Below, in pieces: positions 15,742 through 23,130 of a DNA stretch of 46,422 nucleotides. Source of the stretch: Candidatus Cloacimonadota bacterium (GTDB lineage Bacteria; Cloacimonadota; Cloacimonadia; Cloacimonadales; Cloacimonadaceae); contig JAAYJN010000086.1 in assembly GCA_012522935.1 (NCBI GenBank), positions 1-46,422 of the forward strand, read 5' to 3'. The translations under genes were made by a program, and so were the position numbers. The notes below the pieces were generated by a model that ran no database searches, was not told the origin of the DNA, and saw only the letters and a program-made list of their open reading frames with translations. Every line of letters begins with the position of its first letter. Position 1 is the stretch's first letter.

Positions 15742-15763
15742 TTATTCCTCCAGTTTGGGATTA

Positions 15764-16708
15764 CTATTTAAATAAAACGCTTAAAGATTCTTCAATGTGG
15801 ATCTTTTTGATTGCCATGGCCAACATCTCGGCAATGGAGAGCTGCACTATCTTTTTACACTTTGCTTTTTCTTCATTTAAAGGGATGGTATTGGTCACAT
15901 AGAGCTTTTCGATGGGTGATTTATCAAGGTTTTCCACCGATTTGCCGGATAGAACACCATGGGTGCAGGCAGCCAGTATCTTGTGGGCACCATGCTCTGC
16001 AAGGGCGTGTGCCACCTTGATGAGGCTACCACCGGTATCGATGATATCATCAAAGAGGATGGCGGTTTTACCCTTCACATCTCCGATGATATTAAGCAGT
16101 TCAGCTTGGTCGTCATTGCCGCTGCGTCGTTTGTCTCCAATCGCCAATCCGCAATCCAGCCGTTTTGCCAAAGCACGAGCGCGAATGGCACCGCCGGAAT
16201 CCGGGCTTACCACCACTATATTATCCATCTGCATGGTGTGAAAGAATCTGGCGAAGGTGGGCACAGAAAAGAGGTGGTCTACAGGGATATCGAAAAAGCC
16301 CTGTATCTGATCTGCATGCAAATCCACAGTTATCACACGGTGGGCACCGGCTATTGTGATCAAATCTGCCACCAATTTGGCAGTGATGGGCACGCGAGGT
16401 TGATCCTTTTTATCGGAACGGGCATAGGCATAATAGGGGATCACACAATTGATGCGCTGTGCAGAAGCGCGCTTGAGGGCATCAATGATGATCAAGAGAT
16501 CCATCATGTTGTCATTTACGGGGCGACAGGTGGGTTGGATTACAAACACATCCGCACCACGAACGTTTTCGTTTATTTTCACGAAAGATTCATCGTTTGC
16601 AAACTTGAATAATTCGATGTCTGCCAGAGGGATACCCGCATAACGGGCTACCTCCTCGGCGAGTGGGCGGTTTGCATTTCCTGCTATTAGCTTAAGTTTT
16701 GCGTACAC
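15764..16708 (-). CDS. prs: Ribose-phosphate pyrophosphokinase
   Basis: About 314 residues from the GTG at 16708 (V-Y-A-K-L-K-L-I-A-G-N-A), which fits the family N-terminus and usual length; an AAGAAGAG lies upstream. It overlaps ispE by about 22 bases. It makes PRPP from ribose-5-phosphate and ATP for nucleotides, His and Trp. Motifs: the catalytic loop (DKKDQPRVPITAKL), the metal-binding VDLHADQIQGFF, and the PRPP-binding ILFDDIIDTGGS. Confidence 0.95.
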   Translation of the reverse strand: MYAKLKLIAGNANRPLAEEVARYAGIPLADIELFKFANDESFVKINENVRGADVFVIQPTCRPVNDNMMDLLIIIDALKRASAQRINCVIPYYAYARSDKKDQPRVPITAKLVADLITIAGAHRVITVDLHADQIQGFFDIPVDHLFSVPTFARFFHTMQMDNIVVVSPDSGGAIRARALAKRLDCGLAIGDKRRSGNDDQAELLNIIGDVKGKTAILFDDIIDTGGSLIKVAHALAEHGAHKILAACTHGVLSGKSVENLDKSPIEKLYVTNTIPLNEEKAKCKKIVQLSIAEMLAMAIKKIHIEESLSVLFK

Positions 16709-17538
16709 TTTTGATACTCTTCTTTGCCTATTGTTTTGGTTGGATGCGTCCAAAAACCCTGTGCCTCAAATTCAGCACGAGCTTTATTGAGCGCATTGAT
16801 GTTGTCATAGATGCCAAAACAGGTGCTTCCGCTGCCACTCAACAGGGCAGAGTGGGCGCCGGCTTTGGTCATCTGTCTCAAAATCGCGTCGATCAGGGGA
16901 TACCTGGCTCTGATGCCGGGTTCCAGCCGGTTAAAGAACTTATTCTCTCTTATAGTTTGCCTATAGCTGTGAGGCTGGGAAATGGATTCGACATCCACCA
17001 GCCGATAGGCTTCGGCACTGGGAATCTGGAGCCCCGGATTTACCAGCAGGATGTTTGAAATAGATATATCATCCAATGCTGTAATCTCTTGACCGCGATC
17101 TTCTCCCAAACAGCATCCGCCGTGAAGGAAGAAATTGATGTCACTGCCAAAAGCAGCGGCTATCGCTTCCAAGCGTTCAGAGCTGAGATTCAACTCCCAG
17201 AGACGGTTCAATGCAACGAGTGTAATGGCAGCGTTGCTACTGCCACCTCCCAATCCCGCAGCTATGGGGATGCGCTTTTCCAGCTCTATCCGGATGCCTT
17301 GGGCAGGGCGGTATTCCTGCAATAAATAATCTGCCACCCTAAAGATAAGATTGTTGGTGCCAGATAATTCCTTCAGGTTGCACCATAATTTTATGGATGG
17401 CGTTTTTGTCAAAGCAAATCTGATGCCATCATATAAATCTATGCTCGCAAAGAGGGTCTCTATGCGATGATAGCCTTGCGGAAGCTTACCTAATACCTCA
17501 AGCGACAGGTTTATTTTTGCGTAGGAAGCCGCCAGCAT
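16687..17538 (-). CDS. ispE: 4-diphosphocytidyl-2-C-methyl-D-erythritol kinase
   Basis: 283 residues, a GHMP kinase of the non-mevalonate (MEP) isoprenoid pathway. It starts with SYAKINLSLEVLGK, has the ATP-binding PIAAGLGGGSSNAA loop and the C-terminal SALLSGSGSTCFG motif. It overlaps the 3' end of the tyrosine-kinase gene by 41 bases and prs by about 22. dxs, the first enzyme of the same pathway, is encoded at 33850-35718 in this window. Confidence 0.96.
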   Translation of the reverse strand: MLAASYAKINLSLEVLGKLPQGYHRIETLFASIDLYDGIRFALTKTPSIKLWCNLKELSGTNNLIFRVADYLLQEYRPAQGIRIELEKRIPIAAGLGGGSSNAAITLVALNRLWELNLSSERLEAIAAAFGSDINFFLHGGCCLGEDRGQEITALDDISISNILLVNPGLQIPSAEAYRLVDVESISQPHSYRQTIRENKFFNRLEPGIRARYPLIDAILRQMTKAGAHSALLSGSGSTCFGIYDNINALNKARAEFEAQGFWTHPTKTIGKEEYQKCTQNLS

Positions 17539-19786
17539 TTTTCTTTTTCATTTTCTTGGGCGTGTCTTCACCGTAGTAGTAATAGTAGTAGTAGTAATAA
17601 TAGTAATAGTTTTGCTTGCTGTAGTACTTTTGTACGTAGATGTTGTTTACGATGATTCCATCTATGGTGCTGCTGATGTTTTGCATCAGTTCTTTGGTGC
17701 GTTTCACGATTCCCTTTTCTGTAAATCCTATCCTTACCATGAGGAAGGTGAGGTCTACCTTTTTGGTGAGGATGAGCGCGTCTGTAACGGCAATCACAGG
17801 GGGCGTATCAAAGAGGATAAAGTCATATATATCCTTCAGCTCATCGATGAGGACATCTGTGCGTGAGGAGGAGATCAGCTCGGAGGGGTTCGGGGGCACA
17901 AATCCACTGGTTACAATATCCAAATTGGGGATGCCGCTGGGCTTTGTCACCTGTTCAATCTGCACTTCAGAATCAATCAAAAAGTCTGAAAGTCCGTTCT
18001 CTTTTTCGATGGCAAACTTGTTGTGGATCATGGGACGTCTCATATCCATATCCACGATTACCACTTTGGCATTCATCTGTGCCAGGGTGATGGCAAGGTT
18101 TGCAGTAGTGGTGGATTTTCCTTCTTTGGGTCCGGAGGAGGTGATCAGCATGGTGGTGCTGCCGGAAGGCTTGCGGCTCAAAACGTTTGTACGCAGGGTG
18201 CGATATGCTTCGGCAATGGGAGATTTGGGGGCATAATGAGCCACCAACTGCATCATCACATAGTGCATGGAGCGGCTAAGCTGTTCTTTGTTTTCTCCCT
18301 CTGCCTTTTCTATCATGGCATTAAATTCTTCCAATCTGGATTCAGATTCTCTGATGGTGGGGATGGTGCCCACAATTGGGAGGCGCACATGCGATTCCAT
18401 ATCTTCCAATGTGCGCAGCTTGGTATCCAGGGAGTGCACGATAAAGGCGGCTCCCACACCCAAGCCCAGTCCCAAAATAATGCCCACCAGGATATTCATC
18501 GATACCTTGGGTTTGATGGGAGTGGAGGGACGCTCCGCATAATCGATGATGCGAACGTTGCCCTGCTTGCCCTGTTCGGCTATTTTGGCATCCTCATATT
18601 TTTCCATCATGATACCATGGATTTTGGTATCCAATTGCACGTTGCGCATGAGGCGCGCCAGTTCCAATTCTGTATTGGGCAAAGAAATAATACGCTCGTC
18701 ATACATCTCTTTGGTTTGAGACAAGCCGTCCACTTTGGTGCGCGCCAGTTCCAAATCCACTGTGGTTTGGATTATTTTTACCAGGGTTTGATTGCGCATG
18801 GCAAGCGGATCATCTGTTGAAGTAACTGCCACCAGCTTTTTGATCTCCATATCCAGGTTGGCTTTTGTACGCTCCATCTCTTCTTCCAAAGCCAGAATCT
18901 GGGGATGGTCCAATGGATAATCGTTTTTGGTTATCAACTTGGTAATCAGGGATTGAGTTTCTATCACCTGTTTGCGCAATTCATTGATAAGGGGGGTATT
19001 CAGGATGGAGCTGATATTCACCACAATGGAATCTTGCTCTGCTAGCTGCTCTCTGTACAATTCCAAAGAGCGAGATTTGATGGCAAGATCAGTGAGCGCT
19101 GCCTCGTACTCGGATTCAATATCGGTGGCGGCTCTAATTAGGAGGCTGGTCTCTGTAGACAGCTCCGTGAGCTTGTTCAAATTCTTAAATTCACGCAGAT
19201 CATTTTCAGAGCCTTGCAAACGGCGGGAGATGGCATCCAATTGAGTTTCCAAAAACTCACGTATTGCCGTAAATTCCACACGGGCATGTTGTGTGTTTTG
19301 CTGTTGGATGGCTTCGGCTATGCTGTTGACGGCTGCCATTGCCTCCGTTTGGCTGGTGGATTCGAAACTAAGGGAAAGGATATCGGTATCACGCTTGGAT
19401 TCTACCTTCACCCTGCGCAATCTACCTGCAGGGTTGCCACCGGTCGCGATGGGAAAAGACTCCCATTCGGGATACTTTTTCATGATCTCCCAAGCTGCAG
19501 TCATCGTTGGCGTGCTCTTGATCAGCTCAATCTGGTTGTTGATACCGGTTTTGCCTGTTCCAGCCGGCGCAAAAAACATCATATCGCTGGTGCTGCTTTT
19601 GCTTTCCAATAAGATGCGATTGGATGCCGAATAAATTCTGGGCTGCCTTCCTGTATATACGATGGTGATGGATACCACAATCACGAATACCAACACAATC
19701 AAATAACGGTATTGGAGGAGGATACGGAGATAATCAGAGAGTCTGATTTCGTCTTGAGGGGTGGGGGATTGGTTTTGTTGTTCCAT
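17498..19786 (-). CDS. Wzc-like polysaccharide co-polymerase / BY-type tyrosine kinase
   Basis: 762 residues. The N-terminal Wzz domain has TM1 (about 28-46), a periplasmic coiled-coil region (170-400) and TM2 (432-454). A cytoplasmic BY-kinase domain follows, with Walker A SSGPKEGKSTTT (550-561), Walker A' VVIVDMDMRRP (575-585) and Walker B FILFDTPPV (656-664). The C-terminal tyrosine cluster is extreme: after YYSKQN come 12 consecutive Tyr (727-738), then a Lys-rich tail. Such proteins control chain length and export of capsule or exopolysaccharide by cyclic autophosphorylation of the tail. The SLBB export protein is directly upstream (15 bp). No glycosyltransferases are nearby. Confidence 0.95.
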   Translation of the reverse strand: MEQQNQSPTPQDEIRLSDYLRILLQYRYLIVLVFVIVVSITIVYTGRQPRIYSASNRILLESKSSTSDMMFFAPAGTGKTGINNQIELIKSTPTMTAAWEIMKKYPEWESFPIATGGNPAGRLRRVKVESKRDTDILSLSFESTSQTEAMAAVNSIAEAIQQQNTQHARVEFTAIREFLETQLDAISRRLQGSENDLREFKNLNKLTELSTETSLLIRAATDIESEYEAALTDLAIKSRSLELYREQLAEQDSIVVNISSILNTPLINELRKQVIETQSLITKLITKNDYPLDHPQILALEEEMERTKANLDMEIKKLVAVTSTDDPLAMRNQTLVKIIQTTVDLELARTKVDGLSQTKEMYDERIISLPNTELELARLMRNVQLDTKIHGIMMEKYEDAKIAEQGKQGNVRIIDYAERPSTPIKPKVSMNILVGIILGLGLGVGAAFIVHSLDTKLRTLEDMESHVRLPIVGTIPTIRESESRLEEFNAMIEKAEGENKEQLSRSMHYVMMQLVAHYAPKSPIAEAYRTLRTNVLSRKPSGSTTMLITSSGPKEGKSTTTANLAITLAQMNAKVVIVDMDMRRPMIHNKFAIEKENGLSDFLIDSEVQIEQVTKPSGIPNLDIVTSGFVPPNPSELISSSRTDVLIDELKDIYDFILFDTPPVIAVTDALILTKKVDLTFLMVRIGFTEKGIVKRTKELMQNISSTIDGIIVNNIYVQKYYSKQNYYYYYYYYYYYYGEDTPKKMKKKNAGGFLRKNKPVA
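17573..17608 (-). repeat. Trinucleotide (TAC/TAT) repeat encoding poly-tyrosine
   Basis: Twelve in-frame Tyr codons in a row, mostly TAC with four TAT, at the C-terminus of the tyrosine kinase. Two more Tyr codons sit at 17621-17626. The near-pure triplet run could expand or contract without changing frame. Confidence 0.95.
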
Positions 19787-19801
19787 ATCTTAGCTCCGTC
19801 C

Positions 19802-20290
19802 TTAAAGTCTTACTATTATATTATATACACTGAGGGCTATGGCCACCTTCGAGAGGAAATCCACCACCTTGCTAAAGGCATAGAAGATTGTTCCGGATAG
19901 TATTACCGTGTCTCCAGGCATCATTACCGGCAATAGGCTTTCATCAGCCGTATCCATATATTTCTTCAGGTTTACCCACAGAATTTCCGGTTCGTTGCCT
20001 TCGCCTTTGGGGCGGATGATGCGAATTTTGGTTAGTTTTGCGTCCTCTTTGGGACCTCCCGCCAATGCCAAAAGAGTAATAAAGTTGGTATCGTCTGGCA
20101 CCACATAAAGGCCCGGCCTATAGATTTGTCCCAATATATAGACGTTCATCTTCAGCTTTTCCACTCCGGCACGAGCTCCGTCATAGCTGTATGCCGATAT
20201 CCCGCCCACCGATGTGGAGGGGGATTCTGTTTGGGCAAGGATACTTGTTCCCAGCACCAATAGCAGCACAATGAAAATAGTTCTTTTCAC
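19802..20290 (-). CDS. SLBB-domain polysaccharide export protein, small Wza-like
   Basis: About 162 residues from a GTG at 20290 with GAGGA 6 bases upstream; a TTG 12 bases further up is the alternative. A signal peptide (about 1-19, ending SILAQ) is followed by a Ser/Thr-rich region, then one SLBB domain (VYILGQIYRPGLYVVPDDTN, LLALAGGP) and a C-terminal hydrophobic helix (FLSKVAIALSVYNIIV). Classical Wza is longer and starts with a polysaccharide-export domain, which is missing. It likely works with the adjacent tyrosine kinase in exopolysaccharide export. The 183 bases upstream hold no gene and probably its promoter. Confidence 0.8.
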   Translation of the reverse strand: MKRTIFIVLLLVLGTSILAQTESPSTSVGGISAYSYDGARAGVEKLKMNVYILGQIYRPGLYVVPDDTNFITLLALAGGPKEDAKLTKIRIIRPKGEGNEPEILWVNLKKYMDTADESLLPVMMPGDTVILSGTIFYAFSKVVDFLSKVAIALSVYNIIVRL

Positions 20291-20473
20291 TATAATCCTC
20301 AAATTTCGAATTTATGTTAAAAAACCTGATAGCTACTTTTGGTCAAGTGAAATCTCAAATCAATGCCATGATATTGATGGGATGACACTGCCAACTCATT
20401 GATACACAACAGCTCCACTATGGTTGCTGTCTTTTGATTATGATATGTGCCACAGGGCATAGTATGTTACCTT

Positions 20474-20899
20474 TCACTTACTTATCCAGCCTTGATCTCC
20501 ATAAATCCACCACTTGCCATGATCATAATAAAAATAAGAATAATCCCCATTATCTTCCGGTTCCATGAAAGTAAAGCTGGCAGAAGGAGAGCTAAAAGTG
20601 GCTTGTAAAAATACAACGGCATAATCCCCGTTTATTTCCAGCCTGCTGATGGATGTTTCCATGAGGGAATACTGTGCCAGGCGATCCAGCCACAATTGTC
20701 TTAGCTGCATCTGGTACATACCTTTATGCCTGTATTCCGGATGCATTTTACCCATGATGCCATCGATATTGTTCCAATTAAAATCTCTGCCCAGCTCATA
20801 GATCAGGTCTCTGATATCCCGCTCTGCAGCGGTGTCTGGATCGCTAATCCCACAGGAAAAGAGCAGCAAAATAAGGCAGAGGATTGCCAGATATCTCAT
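20474..20899 (-). CDS. Small lipoprotein of unknown function
   Basis: About 141 residues from the ATG at 20899, which overlaps the stop of the upstream methyltransferase (ATGA); a GGAAAG lies upstream. The N-terminus is a lipoprotein signal with lipobox LFSC-G (Cys16). The rest, with a helical LIYELGRDFNWNNIDGIM segment and alternating strands (YAVVFLQATF, GKWWIYGDQGW), has the look of an NTF2/SnoaL-like fold, but I do not recognise a specific family. Confidence 0.8.
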   Translation of the reverse strand: MRYLAILCLILLLFSCGISDPDTAAERDIRDLIYELGRDFNWNNIDGIMGKMHPEYRHKGMYQMQLRQLWLDRLAQYSLMETSISRLEINGDYAVVFLQATFSSPSASFTFMEPEDNGDYSYFYYDHGKWWIYGDQGWISK

Positions 20900-22242
20900 G
20901 CTTTTCTTTCCAGCCTTGCCAGGCACTCGATATGCCATGTCTGAGGGAACATATCAAATGGCTGCAGCTTCACCAGGCGATAAGGTCCATCCAAACACAG
21001 TGTTTTAAGATCGCGCACCAGGGTGATGGGGGAGCAGCTGAGATAGAATATCTTTTCCGCCTGCGAGGCGATGAGGGCATCCAAAACCGGCTGTTGCAAA
21101 CCAGAGCGGGGAGGATCCAGGATGATGTTCAGTGGCTTCAAGTTCAGGGATTGATCTTCCATCAATGCTGGCAGAGCGTCTTCACAGGGTGCCTCCACAA
21201 AGCCGATGTTTGCCACGCCGTTTTGCAGCGCATTAAATTCTCCATCCAACACAGAGGCGGGGTTGGATTCGATACAGATGGTTTGTCGGGTTTTATCTGC
21301 CAGAGAGATGCCAATGCTGCCACAACCGCTGAAGGCGTCGATGAGGGTACACTGCGCATCCATCTCTTTACGCAGCTTCTCTATGATCAATTCCATCAAA
21401 GCTGTATTTATCTGCCAAAAACTGTTGTATTGAATCCTGAATTGCTTGCCTGCCAAAGTATCGGTGAGATATCCCTTGCCCCACAACAGCTTCTCCTCAT
21501 CCCCCAAAATCACATTTCCACGCTGTCTGTTGATATTCTGCACCACGCCCGTCAATGCTGGAAATTCCTCTTGCAGCTTCTTTACCAACAGCTTCCAAAA
21601 GGGGAGTTTGGCGGTGCGGGTTACCAAGATCAGGAGCAGAAGGTTCTCTTCGCGGTTGATTCTGAACCCAATATGCCGCAGATGCCCCGTATGCAGGTTT
21701 TCATCATAGGGCTGTACGCCTGCTTGATGGCAGAGCTGCACCGTGCGCAGTGCCAGGGTATCAAAGATTGGCGGATGGATGCGGCAGCTTTTGTGGGGCA
21801 CCACCAGGTGTGATCCCCTCTTATAGATGCCAAAGCTGAGCCCACGCTCACTTTCATAAACGGGCATAAATGCTTTATTACGGTAGTTAAATTCATGGGG
21901 TGAAGGCACAAATGCCTTGATATCCGCTTCAAAACCAGCATTTCTAAAGAGCTCGCTCAAAAGCTCATGCTTGTATCTCAATTGAGATGCATAGCTGATA
22001 TCCTGCCAATCACATCCACCGCAAGCTTCCACCGGACCAAAGGCATCACACAATCCTTGGGGAGGGATTTCTCCCCTCATCAGATAGCTTTGCACGCTGG
22101 CAAATGCCACATCCTTGCGTTCCCGCTCCAGGCGTATCTCCACCTCGTCTCCCGGATGAGCATAGGGCACAAAGATAGCCTTGCCATCTTTCCACCCCAG
22201 CCCATAGCCGCCGAGAGCGTGTTTTTCTATTTTAAGATTCAC
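20896..22242 (-). CDS. RlmD/TrmA-type RNA (uracil-5) methyltransferase
   Basis: 448 residues. An N-terminal TRAM-like domain (1-55) is followed by an Fe-S cysteine set C65, C74, C77 and C153 (LCDAFGPVEACGGCDW and KSCRIHPP). The SAM-binding core shows DAFSGCGSIGISLA (302-315) and LDPPRSGL (375-382); the catalytic Cys is in YLSCSP (C403). These enzymes methylate U at C5 in rRNA or tRNA. Which position is modified cannot be told from sequence alone. The stop overlaps the lipoprotein start, and the start overlaps the htpX end by 4 bases. Confidence 0.93.
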   Translation of the reverse strand: MNLKIEKHALGGYGLGWKDGKAIFVPYAHPGDEVEIRLERERKDVAFASVQSYLMRGEIPPQGLCDAFGPVEACGGCDWQDISYASQLRYKHELLSELFRNAGFEADIKAFVPSPHEFNYRNKAFMPVYESERGLSFGIYKRGSHLVVPHKSCRIHPPIFDTLALRTVQLCHQAGVQPYDENLHTGHLRHIGFRINREENLLLLILVTRTAKLPFWKLLVKKLQEEFPALTGVVQNINRQRGNVILGDEEKLLWGKGYLTDTLAGKQFRIQYNSFWQINTALMELIIEKLRKEMDAQCTLIDAFSGCGSIGISLADKTRQTICIESNPASVLDGEFNALQNGVANIGFVEAPCEDALPALMEDQSLNLKPLNIILDPPRSGLQQPVLDALIASQAEKIFYLSCSPITLVRDLKTLCLDGPYRLVKLQPFDMFPQTWHIECLARLERKA

Positions 22243-23114
22243 ATCATCCTTTGCAGGCGCTGCACCCGGTCTTCGATAGTGGGATGGGTGGCAAACAGTG
22301 ATACCTTGCGTTTATTGTGGATCATTGCCATATCGGTTGCCATCCTTTTGGGGCTGGGAGGGCTAACGTTTTGCTCCAGAGCCCTCAGGGCAGAGATCAT
22401 CGCCGCAGGGCCCACCAGTTTGGCACTGCCGGCATCCGCCCGATATTCGCGATGGCGTGAATATGCGCTTACAGGGATATACGCCAAGAGAAAGAGCACG
22501 TTTTGCAAAAGCATCACTACCAAGCGATATCCAATAAAGCCCAATCCGCCCTTTCCCTCATCATCCTTAAGGGCTGAATCCAACACGGCTGCCAAGATAC
22601 GCGCCAAAAACATTACGAAGGTATTTACCAAGCCCATCAAGAGGCTCATCGTCACCATATCTCCTTCGATGATGTGAGTCATTTCGTGGCCTGCCACAGC
22701 CGCTATCTCTTCTTCTGAAAGGTTGTATAACAGGCTGTCCGAAAAAGCTACCAGCGCGCTGTTCTTTCTGGCGCCGGTGGCAAAGGCATTCAATGATACA
22801 GAGGGAAAAACGCCCACCTGCGGCATTTTGATGCGATGATGATCTGCCATATTGCGGATGGTTTCCACCACAAACAGCTCTTTGCCCTGTGCATTTGCAG
22901 GGTCTATCAGTTTCACTCGATATGCCCTCTTCACCATAAATTTGCTGAGGAAGAGGGATATAAAAGAACCGCCAAAACCAAATATGGCACACACCACCAA
23001 AAATCCCCACAGCTGATCCATGGGAATATTGAAAAAGGCGAGGATCGCGCTCAACACCATCATCACCAGGATGTTGGTGATGATGAACAGTCCAATTCTG
23101 GTTAAGCTTTTCAT
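22239..23114 (-). CDS. htpX: Membrane zinc metalloprotease HtpX
   Basis: 291 residues. Two N-terminal membrane helices (about 7-27 and 38-60), a cytoplasmic M48 peptidase domain with the zinc motif HEMTHIIEGD, and two further helices around 160-220. HtpX degrades misfolded membrane proteins with FtsH. The ATG at 23114 has a strong GGAGGT SD. It lies 16 bp downstream of the large surface-protein gene, so the two are probably on one transcript. Confidence 0.96.
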   Translation of the reverse strand: MKSLTRIGLFIITNILVMMVLSAILAFFNIPMDQLWGFLVVCAIFGFGGSFISLFLSKFMVKRAYRVKLIDPANAQGKELFVVETIRNMADHHRIKMPQVGVFPSVSLNAFATGARKNSALVAFSDSLLYNLSEEEIAAVAGHEMTHIIEGDMVTMSLLMGLVNTFVMFLARILAAVLDSALKDDEGKGGLGFIGYRLVVMLLQNVLFLLAYIPVSAYSRHREYRADAGSAKLVGPAAMISALRALEQNVSPPSPKRMATDMAMIHNKRKVSLFATHPTIEDRVQRLQRMM

Positions 23115-23130
23115 AGGTCTGTTACCTCCT

